Positions 30,727 through 43,234 of a stretch of 64,000 nt of DNA are shown piece after piece. How positions within the stretch are numbered: position 1 is the stretch's first letter; each line of letters opens with the position of its first letter. The DNA comes from Melastoma dodecandrum. Lineage: Eukaryota; Streptophyta; Magnoliopsida; Myrtales; Melastomataceae. The notes below the pieces were generated by a model, which was not told the DNA's origin, made no database searches, and saw only the letters and a list, made by a program, of their open reading frames with translations. Position numbers and translations under genes: made by a program. The stretch spans positions 2,207,501-2,271,500 of the forward strand of contig JARUPY010000539.1 in NCBI GenBank assembly GCA_029817715.1. Direction: 5' to 3'.

Positions 30727-33671
30727 ATGGGATTCCTCCGGCGTCTCTTCGGTTCTCATGGAAAGCGCGGCAAGGCCACCTCTCCCTCGAAGCAGGGGAG
30801 CCGCGGCAGGAGCTCCCTCGATGAGGGAGGCAGTGACCGCCGGGGGGGCCGACTGACCCTCTCTTCCCAGTTCAATGTGGGTTTCTATGAGAAGGACACG
30901 GGAGATGTCGACCCCAACAAGCACGCTATCGCCGTGGCAGCCGCTACTGCTGCTGTGGCAGAGGCTGCGCTCGCCGCGGCGCAGGCGGCTGCGGAGGTCG
31001 TTCGGCTCACCAGCGGCGGTAGGAGGGGTTACATGAGGGTTGAGGAGTCGGCGGCGGTTAGGATTCAGTCCGCATTCAGGGGATATCTGGTCAGTTTACT
31101 TTGTTTATCCTAATCATGAAAAAAAGTTTTGTTTTTTAATGTATTTTTGCCAGCAAAAAGGTTTGCTTCTTGTGGGTTTGCGTGTTTGGGGGGGATGGAT
31201 GGATGGGGGCGGGGGAGGGGGGTGGCGATTACTTGCTGGGATCTGGGAATAACTGTAACAGGGGGATCGACCCTTTTAGGAAGCTTCGATGTTCATCGAA
31301 ACACTTCTTGCTTTCCAGCTGGTTGGTAACGCTTGGAAGGTATTGTATTAAAGGTAGTTGGTCAGCTTTGCTTGTATTTTTCCCCAAAAGAAAGTAAAGT
31401 TCTGATGAGTGAAAAAAAAAGTAGTTAATTAATTAGGTTTTGGGTAGAGGATTAGTTGAGATTAGTCCCAGGGTGATGGTAGTAATCATCACTAATCCGG
31501 ACCCAAAAACTTGGGGACAGCCAGCACTAAAAGTAGTTTCAGTTTCTAGTGGACTCTTGTAGATTCACGGGGTCAGAACTTTTCAGCCGAAAGATATGGT
31601 GGAGTAATTTATCTCTTCTCTCGGTTTTCTCAATTGGAAGTTAGTGGGAAATGAAGGCTTGGTACTGCACGTGTCTGTTGGTGATGATGATGAAAGTTTG
31701 ATCTCTTTCGAGCTCCATTATTTGAGTTCTCAAAAGGGATTTTAGGGTCTCTTTCCTTTTTGATGGTGATGGTGATGCAGTGGCTGCTGCTAATCTCCTC
31801 CAGAGTCTGTTTGACTAATTCTGAATATCACCCACCAATTTTGAGAGGACCAGTTTGAACATAAAGCACTTTTTCTGGGACAATGAACATTACGACCTGC
31901 CCCCTTCCCAGTATCAGATTCTTCATCTTTCTCCTAACCTTGGATCAGTTCCTCTTTGTTGGGTGGTCAGGGTTTGCTTCATTACTTCATGGGGCAAATT
32001 ATGGTCTTGCAATTGATGCCCCCAGCTAAAGTGGACCGAACTTCGTTGATTTTTTAAAAGGAAGAAGAGTCCTGCTTTTATTTAAGTTAGGCTGGTGGGA
32101 ACTTTGTTTATTCCACCCATCTGTAGGGCCATTCACGGGCGATTCATTACAATTAATAATAGCTGGTATGTTCTGCATGGAGCGTTTCCCTCTTCCTTTC
32201 CAGAAATCCTACCGGTTTTTTTAACTTGGGAGAGCATAATCAGAATCTGTCCCCATCCATTGTCCTTTCTTGTATCTGCTGTTTTGTGTAATGGTCCCTT
32301 GCTGGCCTGACTGCGATCTGATATAACTGGGGACCAGAATGGATCATTTCGACAAGAGGGCCGAACTTGTGGAGCAGAATGAAATGCGACTGTGCGATTC
32401 TTTTGGTGTTTATAGGCTCTGGGGATATTTCTCCAAGCTGTAGTGATTCTGAAATGAACGTTCTTTCTGTGCTGCCTGGACATGTTTGACCCGATTGCTG
32501 GGAGGTGTGTTTGGCAGTTGACTTGCTTGTAAAGTGTCCTTGTCATCGTAATTTCGCAAGAATTGATAAACGAAAGTATCATGCGATCCAAAAATTCATG
32601 TGAGGTTCCAACGGTCAGGAAGATTACTTTAAGATGACTCTTGAGTCCTCTTGTGATATTCTCAGGCAAGGAGAGCATTGAGGGCACTGAAAGCTCTTGT
32701 GAAGCTGCAAGCACTGGTGAGAGGCCACATTGTTCGGAAGCAAATGGCGGACATGCTCAGGCGCATGCAGACACTCGTTCGGCTGCAAGCACGAGTTCGT
32801 GCAACTCGGTCATCTACGGCATTGCCGTCGTATTCCGGAAGCAAATCCTCGTCATCTCATCGGACTGTAAGAATATCTCTAGACGGGTAGTAGTTTTTCA
32901 GCATGATTTAGATTTGAGTCGATTTCTGTTATGCCATCTGAATTGTTTCAGAGATGTGGATCCGTCTCGAACCTTGGGGGAAGTGTTAACACTGAAGGGA
33001 CGAAATTCAGATCGAATTGGTTAGACCGGTGGATGGAAGAAAGCGTGCCCAACAATCACGGAGATGCTTCCTGTAGATACTGGCACGATGATGAGAGGAA
33101 TGCCAAGATCCTCCAAGTAGACACTTGGAAGCCGCACTTGAATTTCCCAAAGGATCATGGAATCATCGATCCCTATCACACCTTCGACTCTCCTTACATC
33201 AAAGGACCAAACCCGGTAGCAAGTTTTTCATCCGAGGAGATCACATCATTGAGATCTGCGCATCCATACGGCATCAAAGGCGACATGCTAGGTTCAGTGG
33301 AGAACAGCCCACAGATGGTCTCAGTCTCGTCAAGGCCCGGAAGCAGCAGCAGCGCAAGAAGAGGTCCATTCGCCCCGGCGAAGAGTGAGTGCGGGTGGGG
33401 ATCATATATCAGGTACTCTGGCCATCCAAACTACATGTCGAACACGGAATCCTCCCGTGCCAAGGTGAGGTCGCAGAGTGCACCGAAGCAGAGGGTCGAG
33501 CTTGACAGCCGAGGGTTGTCCAAGAGGGGAGCCCTCCGCCTCCGGAGTTCTTGGGAAACCGAGTCCATCTCCGAGAGGGGATATCCTATTAGTGCGGACT
33601 TGAGAAAGAAGGCCGCAGCTTATTCGTCCTCCAACCGACTGAATACGTTACGCAGTTCGAACACGAGCTGA
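30727..33671 (+). CDS. IQD: IQ-domain (IQD) calmodulin-binding protein
   Basis: Three exons (30727-31089, 32666-32866, 32952-33671) join to 427 residues, all in phase 0. The start is the ATG of [16 protein letters not shown]; a longer frame upstream lies in the leader. The IQ67 domain (about 106-170) reads [20 protein letters not shown] ... [15 protein letters not shown] ... [10 protein letters not shown], with the family's conserved intron after FRGYL. Downstream are [10 protein letters not shown] and, near the end, [21 protein letters not shown] split over the DUF4005-type region. An Ala-rich segment (75-97) precedes the IQ domain. Known: IQD proteins bind calmodulin, decorate microtubules, membranes or nuclei and shape cell form. 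The motif set is closest to the IQD22-25 group. The first intron is long (1.6 kb). Confidence 0.94.
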
Positions 33672-36620
33672 CCCATCATCCTACCATACGTCTGCACCTC
33701 TCCGTGTGTGTGTGTTTAGGAGACAGTGGGTGGTAGCCACTCTCTCCATTTGCCTTTCCCTTTTCTCGGTTTTGTTTTCATTTAATTCGTGGATCGTCTA
33801 ATTTGTGCCGTGCTGGCCACCGAGCAGCGATAAGAGCTGCATACCCCCCATGTCCATATGGCTCATCGAGCTCATTTTCCTCCCGTAACTTAGTTTTGCT
33901 CCGGTCCGCCTCCCGCCCTTTTGTGGTCTGAACTGGTCCTGTAATGGGAGATGCTATGACTCTGTCATGTTTTCTATTTTCTCCATGTGTAAAGCAAGAA
34001 ATGTGTATTACCTTAAAACTTTTTGTGGTTTGAACTGGGAATCAGGGCATTTTAGTGGAGGGAAAACGAGATGGCCCTTGAAGAGGAATATGCAGGCCAC
34101 TGCTGTGTCTTGGAAAAGTTCGATTCCTTCTTGTTCTCAATTCTCTACTCCATGCACTCGTTCTCAATCGAAATTTCTTGGGATGGAGGTTCAACCAATG
34201 TGATGTAGGAAGTAGACTTTCACTAGTTAAGCAAGAAAAGGTTGCAATGAGCTTCTGCTTCCTTCTTTCTCACTGTTGTCATGTATATTGTTTTAAAGTG
34301 AAAAAAAGTCACCTTCACAGTCTTTGTCAATCCTCCCTTTCTGGAAATACAATTTCCTTTCTCTAATCCCAATGACCTAACTCTAAAATAAGAAGAAAAA
34401 AAAACATCGAAGTAAAGGATTGTCAACGGGGGCGTTCTAGTGCGTTGTAGATTCTTATCCAAGACTTGTATATTTGATGATTACCATGTGAATAGCTAGA
34501 AACATGTGAAGTGTATGGCTAACCCAATAACAAAAGTTTTGTAAGGGGAGGGGGTTGTGCCTGCAAAGCTGATGTTTGCTGATGGAAGTAGATGCTCCTT
34601 TTGACCCCCATATGAGAAATGAGGAGATGACCACGCCTCCCTTTTCACAACTTCATGTATAATTTCCCTTTTTCCCTTGTTTTGGGTTATTCATGATTTA
34701 TCATGAAAAAAAAAAAGAAGAGAAAGAGAAAACGACTAAAAGGACCAACTCTCTTTGCAGGAAAAAGAGAAACAGGCCCTCAATGCCCAGATAAATACAT
34801 CTCCCTCTCCAACTCAAACCATGAAGAAGATGTTCAAAGTGTTTATGAATGCAGGAGCTGGCTGAAATTTTCAGTAGCAAAAAATTGGCAAAACACTCTC
34901 TGGACTCACTCGAAACAAAACAAAAAAAAAACACAACAAATGCAACATAGCTGGTTACAAGAAAACAGAAACTTCCATTTATGGAGGCATTCCCTCCCCC
35001 ACCCAAGTTTGGTTGCTTCCTCAGAAGAGAAGGGAACATCTCCCTCCTCACCATTTCCTTCTCAAATATTCTCTTTGGGCTCAGGGTTTACAACATTATT
35101 AACTCGTAATCAGAGTCATTAGATTGGAGGTTAAGAGCCCTTTCCACTAAATTTCTTTTCTTTTTTTATCAGGGATCCCAGATTCTAAAAGCCTGATTTT
35201 AATAGTGACATTTACAGTTGGGGGGAAGTAAAGAGTTACGACACTTTTAACCGATTCCCAGAGTAGTAACCTGCCTTATTTCCTATTACTTACATAACAA
35301 AAGTAAAAATCATTGACTGATTTCCTCCTCACAGCCTGTGGGTGGGCCCCACTTACTTTGGAGCTCAAATAGCGGATTTGGGGGTTGTTATACTGGTATC
35401 AGTCTCTCCCTATCTAATGCGGGTGTGGCGCGTAGTGTCATGGTCTGACGAGGGCGGAGGGCGGGCCCCTGGCAGGCTTCTAGGATGGTAGGAATCGTGC
35501 ACTGCATATAGTGTCCCGGCCTGATGAGGGCGGGGCTAGGAGGCCCTTGGCAGGCTTCTAGGATGGCTGAGAGCATACAAAACACGCTCTGAAATGCAAG
35601 TGGAGTGCTGAAAACAATTTTCATGATTGGTTGGGAAAAAAACTGACTGGATAGGGCTTAGCTCCTGGCATAGCTGCTTCTGGTGCTGTTTTCTGCGGAC
35701 TGGTTACCCATGATTGGCTCTTGCTGGTTCTGATGGTGGTCCGACGTGGTGCCTTAAGAGCTGAGCCGCTTGTTGATCCAATAAGCTTGTGGGCTAGTTA
35801 TTAGATTTGTTAGTTGTTGTAGTTGATTCAGGCTACCCGGAGAGGGTTTTAGCTCTTACCACTGCTCGGGTTTTCTAGTACTCTTGTATGGAGTATAGGT
35901 GTATCCCGTGTGTGGGTTTAAATCTGTACCCGTGGATTTTAGGTGTATACCACTTGGGTATTTTCTCTATTTGGGTGGTGTTAGGCCCTTGTAACAGCCG
36001 CGGGGCTGTCCTTTTTCATCTAATGAATTATTTACCAACGAAAAAAACATGATAACATGCTGATGATGGGGTGAGTCTCTTCGCTGTGGCCTCTCCAGTG
36101 TGACTTGTTGGGGTTCACACCATTCACAGTAGACAATTTCTTCTTGAGGGGCAGGGGAGAGTGTCTACCTTCTCCCCCACATGCCAATCTTGTGCCCGGT
36201 CAATTCTGTGATACCCACAAGCCAAAACCAAAACACACACCTGTGGTGTTTTCCGATGCTTCACAGAAACCTCGTTACCCCCTTATATGTTCTAGGGGGA
36301 TGTGTCACTGTTGCTATCTCTATTTCCATTTTGTTAAGCCAAAAAAAAAAATTGTGAAGGTTCTAAGTTCCTTGTTAGGGACACCCTTGTAAGGAAAAGG
36401 ACCAAATCAGTATTACACAGAAACATTGAGGACTCGTCTGCAATCCCGACACGTCATCGTCTTCCTCTGAGAACTCTCTTCCTTTATACAAAACCAACCA
36501 ATGGACCGACCCTTCCTTCCTAAGAACCTGTCTCCCTTCCACCGGCAATGGCTGACCCAGTTCTCCGTCTCCGCCCTTACCTGCTAAAAGTCTGATCTTT
36601 TTCTGACCCACATTGTCGCC
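33672..36620. other. Intergenic, 2.9 kb, with retroelement-like 3' end
   Basis: 33672-34000 is the IQD 3' UTR. From 35340 to 36048 the sequence is repeat-like: two 76-bp units, then a segment ending CATCTAATGAATTATTTACC followed by AACGAAAAAAA (about 36020-36047), like the A-rich 3' end of a plant LINE. No reverse transcriptase frame is present, so at most a short 5'-truncated copy. 36050-36620 is the promoter and leader of the receptor kinase gene. Confidence 0.4.
35433..35580. repeat. Two imperfect 76-bp tandem units
   Basis: Units start TAGTGTC at 35433 and 35509; both contain GGCAGGCTTCTAGGATGG and a GAGGGCGG block. Identity is high but not perfect. Possibly part of the truncated retroelement described for this interval. 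Confidence 0.8.
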
Positions 36621-39600
36621 ATGGTCAGAAATCTCCTGCTTCACCTCTTCCTCGTCGCCACCACCCTCTTCCCCTTGTTCGGGCCATCTTCCGTAGCCCT
36701 TTCGACCCCCGGAGATGACCAGGTCGGAGAAAGGTCCCGCCTTCTGGACTTCAAGCACTCCCTCGACGACCCGGAGATGCTGGCTTCGTGGAATGATGAC
36801 ATTCACTATTGTGAGTGGGACGGCGTACTCTGCCAGGATGGTGTCGTGGTCTCGCTGTCGTTGTCTGGACAGTCCCTCAAGGGGCCGCTCTCGCGGTCCC
36901 TCTTCGCGCTGTCGGGACTCGTATCAGCGGACCTTTCGTTCAACTCCTTCTCCGGAGAGCTTTCTGGGGAGGTGTCCATCCTTAGGAACCTAAATGTACT
37001 GTCTTTGAGCCATAACGGGCTTTCCGGGGAGCTGCCAGCTCGGCTTGGGGAGTTAGCTGGGCTTGAAACGCTGAAGCTGGGGTTCAACTCGTTTGTGGGG
37101 AGAGTTCCGCCGGAGCTCGGAATGCTGAACCGGCTACAGATGCTTGAGCTCTCCAGTAACGCCCTTGTTGGAGAGCTCCCGAGCGAACTCAGTGGGATGA
37201 GTCGGCTGCGATTCTTGGACTTTGCAAATAACTTATTGTCGGGCCCCCTCCCGGGGAGCATGCTCACGGGGCTGGCATCTCTATCCTCATTCGATGTATC
37301 AAATAACTCATTTTCTGGTCGGATACCACCCGAGATTGGAACGCTGAAGAACCTTACTGAGCTTTACATCGGCATGAACCATTTCTCTGGACCGCTGCCT
37401 CCAGAGGTTGGTGAGCTTTCGAGACTCGTGAACTTTTACGCGCCCTCGTGCTTTATTTCTGGTCCAATACCTGAGGAGATCTCCAGGCTGAAGTCCCTCA
37501 ATAAGCTTGACCTTTCCAACAATCCGTTGAAAGGCCCCATCCCTAAATCCTTTGGAAAGCTTCAGAATTTGACCATACTAAACATAGTCAATGCCGGGCT
37601 TCACGGGTCGATTCCCGGCCAGCTGGGAAATTGCCGGAACTTGATAACTTTGGTGCTGTCCTTCAATTCTTTGACTGGGTATTTGCCTGTGGAGTTGTCG
37701 GAGCTTCCCTTCCTGGTGTCATTTGCGGCAGAAAAGAACCAGCTTTATGGTCCTCTGCCTTCATGGCTGGGGAACTGGAAGATGGTGGATTCTATCCTGC
37801 TCTCGGGCAATTGTTTCTCGGGTAAGATACCACCAGAGATCGGTAGCTGCACCATGTTGAAGCATCTCGGCTTGGCTAATAATTTATTAACCGGATCAAT
37901 ACCGAAGGAGTTATGCACTGCGGGGTCTTTGATGGATGTTGATTTCACCAGCAATTTCCTGTCTGGAAGTATTGGTGATGCGTTTTCCGGATGCGTGAAT
38001 CTAACTCAGCTTGTGTTGGTGAATAATCGGATAGAAGGATCCATTCCTGAGTATCTCTCCAGTCTTCCGTTAACGGTGCTTGATATCGACTCCAACAACT
38101 TCTCCGGAACAATTCCCCTTAGCTTATGGAGTTCTTCCTATCTGATGGAATTCTCAGCTGCAAACAACCAGCTTGAAGGGACCCTCCCAGAAGATATAGC
38201 CAGAGCAGCGGTGCTCGAGAGGCTTGTTCTGAGCAACAATATTTTGAGGGGGAGAATTCCAAAGGCGATTGGGAATTTCACTTCCCTGTGCTTTCTTAAC
38301 CTAAACTACAATCATTTTGAAGGAATGATTCCCGCAGAGCTCGGTCAGTGCATCAATCTGAACACACTGGACTTGGGAAATAATCGATTCTCGGGGTCTA
38401 TTCCACCTTCCTTGGCTGGCCTACGGCAGCTTCAGTGTTTGGTTCTTTCTCATAATAACTTATCAGGGCCAATTCCAGCAGTAGCGTCTTCCTACTTCCG
38501 TCAGGCCAACATTCCTGATCTCACCTTTCATTCAGCATCATGGGCTATATGATCTGTCTTACAATCAATTGTCGGGCTCGATTCCTGAAGAACTGGGCTC
38601 TTGTATGGTGGTTGTAGATCTGCTTCTCAATGACAATTTGCTTTCTGGTGTGATCCCTAGATCTCTGTCCCGACTGAAGAATCTAACTACGGTGGATCTG
38701 ACTGGAAACATGCTTTCGGGTCAAATTCCTTCAATGCTAGGTGACTTGAGCAAGCTTCAGGGCTTGTACTTGGGTTACAACCGACTTTCAGGGTCCATCC
38801 CACAGAGCTTTGGTCGATTGAGAAATTTGGTGAAGCTGAACCTGACGAACAACAAGTTATCCGGCTCAATACCTCTGAGTTTGGGGAAGCTGAAAGGTTT
38901 GACCCACTTGGACTTGAGCTTCAACAATCTGAAGGGGGAGCTCCTTCCATCTCTCTCGGGTTTGCAGAACCTGGTGGGCCTACTCATGCAGCGAAACTCG
39001 TTCAGTGGTAAGCTTGATGCAGTGTTCCCGAATTTCACATCATGGAGAGTTGAAACAGTGAACTTGAGTTGCAATTCATTGTCTGGTGAGCTGCCTGAGT
39101 CACTGGGCAATCTCTCGTACTTGACCAGCCTGGATCTTCACGGGAACATGTTCACTGGAATAATTCCTCTGGCACTGGGAAATATGATGCAGTTGCAATA
39201 TCTCGATCTTTCAATGAACAGACTTTCTGGGGTGATCCCAAACGAAGTATGCAGTGTGCTGAGCCTGAACTACTTGAATTTGGCTAATAACAGCTTGTAC
39301 GGGCCGATACCTGGGAGCGGTGTTTGCAGGAACCTATCAAAGGATGCTCTCATTGGGAATGCAAATCTGTGTGGAAGCATCATCAGTTCAGATTGCCATG
39401 CTAAGTGCTTTGGCAGCAAAATGCCTGCACTTGGTGCTTGGGGACTTTCAGGGATCGGGGTCGGTATGGCTGTGGGGATGGTGTGCTTTGCTTGTGCCTT
39501 GCGTAGGTTGATCACCAAAACCACCAAGCACTGTGACCCAGGGGATATTGAGGCAAGAAAACTGAACAGCTTTACACATAGTCTCTACTTCCTGGGTAGC

Positions 39601-40536
39601 AGCAAAACCAAAGAGCCTCCAAGCATTAATGTGGCCACATTCGAGTTGCCACTTCTAAAACTGACACTGGTAGATGTACTTGAAGCCACAAACAACTTCT
39701 GCAAGACTAATGTAATAGGAGATGGTGGTTTTGGGACTGTTTATAAGGCTGTTTTGTCTGATGGAAGAACTGTCGCAGTTAAGAAGCTGAGCCCAGCAAA
39801 GACACAGGGACACCGGGAATTCACAGCCGAGATGGAAACTCTGGGCAAGGTTAAGCACCAGAATCTAGTCTCATTGCTTGGCTATTGCTCCTATGGAGAG
39901 GAGAAACTCCTGGTTTACGAATACATGGTGAACGGAAGCTTAGATCTTTGGCTGAGGAGCAGAACTGGAGCATTGGAAGGCCTCAACTGGCGTAACCGAC
40001 TGAAAATCGCCTGTGGTTCTGCACATGGTCTTGCTTTTCTACACCACAGGTGCATCCCCCATATTATTCACAGGGACATCAAGGCAAGCAACATCCTCCT
40101 GAATGAGGGTTTTGAGCCCAAGGTCTCGGATTTCGGCCTGGCGAGGATGATCGGTGCTTGTGAAACTCATGTCACCACCGACATCGCCGGAACATTCGGC
40201 TACATACCCCCGGAGTATGGACAGAGCGGAAGGTCCACCACCAAGGGAGATGTTTACAGCTTCGGGGTGATCCTGCTCGAGCTAGTAACCGGGAAAGAGC
40301 CCACTGGACCAGACTTCAAGGAAGCAGAGGGAGGGAATCTTGTGGGGTGGGTCTTCCAGAAGATCAAGAAGGGAAACACTGCCGATGCCCTCGACCAGAC
40401 AATCCTCTCTGCCGAGTCAAAGGAGCCGATGCTGCAGATGCTGCAAGTTGCTGCCATTTGCCTTTCGGACAGCCCTGCTAACAGGCCGAGTATGCTTCAT
40501 ATCTTGAAGTTGCTCATGGGGATTCAGAGATGCTAA
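36621..40536 (+). CDS. EMS1: EMS1/EXS-like LRR receptor kinase, interrupted by one frameshift
   Basis: Two consecutive open frames read as one 1304-residue protein if one base is removed near 38526-38529. Frame 1 (36621 onward) gives a signal peptide, the paired-Cys cap (YCEWDGVLC) and most LRRs, to SSYFRQANIPDLTF, where the frame shifts and meets TGA. The sequence then continues with GLYDLSYNQLSGSIPEELG, more LRRs, a transmembrane helix (near 39440-39500) and a kinase with GDGGFGTVYKA, VAVKK, HRDIKASN, DFG and GTFGYIPPEYG. DLSF-QHHG-DLSYN at the break is where EMS1 has continuous sequence, so this is an indel, not an intron. Known: EMS1 binds the TPD1 peptide and specifies the tapetum in anthers. 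It is intronless here. Either a recent null allele or an assembly error in a TTT run. Confidence 0.92.
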
Positions 40537-40986
40537 AGACTAACCAACATTGGGCTCTCAACGCCCATTTTCGAAGTAAAACCTTGAATTTCATCTATGT
40601 AGTGTGTTAATCTAGCAGCTTATCTTTTCTTATGCAATCATCATAGTTCCTCATAGGCATCAGCTACGACTGCCTAACTTCACTGATTCTATGATAATGG
40701 TATATCCAAGTCCATCCTTTCCCGCATCTTCGACCTTTCCAGGCGATCAACATTTCTGCCTCATTCCAAAATTCAAACTTAGCCGATTATAAAAAAAAGG
40801 CTGCTTCCTGTAAAATCAAAATCTGCAGCACAACATAAGCACGCTACTTCAAGGCCGATGAACATAACACATGACTTGCCTATCCTGACCTCATCCATCA
40901 AACACTCAAAACATCGCACATGACCAATCGTTTTTTATTCAGCGGGAGTGATATTGCATTCGTTTGATTCTGAGTATTTCACAGCT
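40537..40986. other. Convergent 3' regions of the receptor kinase and HSF genes
   Basis: The two genes face each other across about 450 bp. No further gene is seen; the space holds both 3' untranslated regions. Confidence 0.6.
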
Positions 40987-41942
40987 TCAACCATCGTGCC
41001 GATCCGATGGCTCCATCTTCACCTTTCTGAAGTTGGGCAGCTGTAGCTGCGATGAATGACCGCGTTCAAGCAATTCATCGCATCTCCCACGCTTTGTACC
41101 AAGAAACAGCCTCATTTCCTCCTCGTCTCCCACCTCCTCCCCGTCCTCCAACATCACCTCCTCAGCCACAGCAGCACTACCATCACAGGCATCGGCATAA
41201 CCGCACATCGAAAGCAGATCGAGCGCTCTCACACATTCTGGAGTCCCTTCCGACCTCCCGTTCGCGTAATTAGACATCAAGCTGAGTATGTTACCGCACA
41301 GGTGCTTCATCTGAGTCAACTCCTTGCACAACAACACGTTCTCCTTCCTCAACCTCTCATTCTCATCCATAACATCTGCCGCACAGTTCTGGCTGCAGAC
41401 GAACGACGATGACTGCGACGACATCGCCTGCTCCTCCCCAGAATCCGATGGCGATATCATTGAGATGGCAGCGGCCACCGCGATCACAGCCTCCGGAATC
41501 ACCGCAGCGGACACCACAGGGGCCATCACCGGCAAGGGAGCGACAACAACTTTCCTGCGCTGGATATCACAGAGGAGACCCCTCTCCCCTCTTCGGAAGC
41601 AATCGTTGGAGAATTCCCATCGATCCGGCATGACCTTGTGGAATCCCTAGATCATCACAATCAATATAGTCACTACACCAGCGCGGAAATCACCACGCGG
41701 GGAATCACCGTCACAACGTCCCCGAGACTCACGTAGGTGTTGAGCTGCCTGACGAAGCTGGAGAAGTTGCTGTGCTTGAAGTAGTTGGGGAGCAAATCCC
41801 TGGCGAAGACGGTGGGGTTCCAGACGACGAAGCTCGACCCATCTTCGCCCCAAGAGATGACCTCGTCGAGGGAACTATCCTCCACCAGCTGGTACGTCTT
41901 GCTAAGGAACGGCGTCGGCGTCGTCAGCGGCGGCGGAGACAT
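40987..41942 (-). CDS. HSFB2: Class B heat-shock transcription factor, HsfB2-like
   Basis: Two exons (41733-41942, 40987-41646), 289 residues. The intron falls after [10 protein letters not shown], the position conserved in all plant HSFs. The DNA-binding domain (about 10-102) includes [45 protein letters not shown] and ends [16 protein letters not shown], the wording of B2-type factors. The oligomerisation heptads (about 160-190) read [20 protein letters not shown] with no insert, as class B lacks. Near the end, [11 protein letters not shown] is a changed form of the B-class repressor motif LFGV-LG-KR, and also supplies basic residues for nuclear import. Known: class B HSFs lack activation motifs and mostly repress or attenuate heat-shock genes. 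Confidence 0.93.
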
Positions 41943-42316
41943 CCGATTAACCGAACGAAACGGGAGGCTTTGAAAGTTGGCTGGTGCTGACGTAATCCTA
42001 TGGGTCGGAAACTGAGGATGAGAATCGAATCGAAAGCCGTGGAATTTATGCGGATTATTTTATTTCATGTGGACGAGGGCGACGTCCAACTCCAAACCTT
42101 CTCATTTTTAAGAAAAATCATATATTTCCCTACTTAAAAGATCGTATCTAAAAAAAAAGTACATTAGATCGGGGCTTCTACTGCTACTTGTACCACTACC
42201 ACTTCTACATCACAAACAGACACACACTACACAGACCGATGACCGTAAAACAAAATCCAGACAACTACAAAGGACGGATCAGGGAGAGACACAAAGGAGA
42301 GTTGCGGGGAATTAAC
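41943..42316. other. HSF promoter; 3' end of the COR27-like gene
   Basis: Upstream region of the HSF gene (divergent from nothing) and downstream untranslated sequence of the next minus-strand gene. I see no gene and no clear perfect heat-shock element. Confidence 0.4.
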
Positions 42317-42979
42317 TTAATAAATAATATGAATTCCTCCTGGGTTTGGGCAAGACATCCTCGTCTTTTTGTCCATGTTCTTTCTCTTCCACGTCATCTT
42401 CCTGGCCTCCTCATGTACTCGCGAGCTGTGGGACAACCTTCTTGCAAGAACGGATGCAAAAACAAAGGAAACGAAGATCAAAACACGATCCATATGCTCG
42501 GACACGAAATTTTTTTTTTTACGCGATTCGACATTTTCGTCGTTGTGAACCTGATCGTTCGATGGATCCACATGATGCCTGCTCGTTGACGACGACCACC
42601 TCGTCGACTTCTTGGGCTGCTTGCTCATGCCTGGAACGGAAAATGGGGGGTTTGTTTAAATTTAAACGTGTTTTCCTATTCTATCACCTACCAGCAAACC
42701 AAACACCCCCCCCCCCCCCCAGACGAGTAAGAATCACGGTGTCGAGCAGCTACCTTCCGAGAGATGGGTCTTCCTCCTCCTCCTCCGTGGAATATGAGGC
42801 CCAGAGTCCCGCGTCGAGTCGCAGATATCCGGCAGCTCACGGTCTAGGCGGCCGTGCTCCCCTACCCCGGCGCCGCCGGCCCCAAACATGGCGTGCAGGA
42901 AAGAAGTCTCCAGGAAGTCCAGGAAATGACTGTGCTTCTCGTCGGTCCATGACCCATTGTCAACCAGGCAAGGATCCAT
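42317..42979 (-). CDS. COR27: COR27/COR28-like cold-regulated protein
   Basis: Two exons (42754-42979, 42317-42630) join in phase 1 to 179 residues. The ATG at 42979 is the first in the frame. Near the N-terminus WTDEKHSHFLDFLETSFLHAM matches in style the conserved core of Arabidopsis COR27/COR28 (WTDEKH... followed by a Met/Glu-Ala-Ser-Phe helix). Downstream are basic stretches (PRRRRRK) and a Ser-rich block, with NDQV near 110. Known: COR27 and COR28 are small nuclear proteins induced by cold and blue light under the circadian clock, acting with COP1/HY5 in freezing tolerance and flowering. The promoter here carries a canonical evening element. The C-terminal 60 residues are not recognisable and the true 3' splice pattern could differ. 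Confidence 0.65.
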
Positions 42980-43160
42980 TCGCTCCCTCTCTAGCCAAGA
43001 CAACCTCCGCGACGCTTGAGGTTTTAAGATCTCTGGGTTCGGGTGGGCAGGTGGATGGAAGGCTGTCTGTCCGTTGGTGTGTTGTGGTGGTGTTATTATA
43101 AAGATGGTTAGGAGGTTGGACGATGAAGTAGGGAAGGAGGTAAAATAAAATAAAACAAAG

Positions 43161-43234
43161 AAATATCTTCGCTAAGATTTTATTGCGGGGGTGGGAGAAT
43201 GAGATATTTTCCTGCTCCACCAAGGAGTCGTCGG
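43161..43234 (-). promoter_or_regulatory. Evening element and CCGAC core upstream of COR27-like gene
   Basis: AGATATTTT at 43202-43210 is the evening element AAAATATCT on the gene's strand, about 225 bp before the ATG. AAATATCT at 43161-43168 is an evening-like element on the other strand, and GTCGG at 43230-43234 is a CCGAC (CRT/DRE) core on the gene's strand, 20 bp beyond. Evening elements with cold elements are the known set-up of Arabidopsis COR27. Confidence 0.55.

Noticed and set aside
35394..35403. TGGTATCAG at 35394 as a primer-binding site
   Set aside because: Match to tRNA-Met stops after nine bases and no LTR-like end precedes it.
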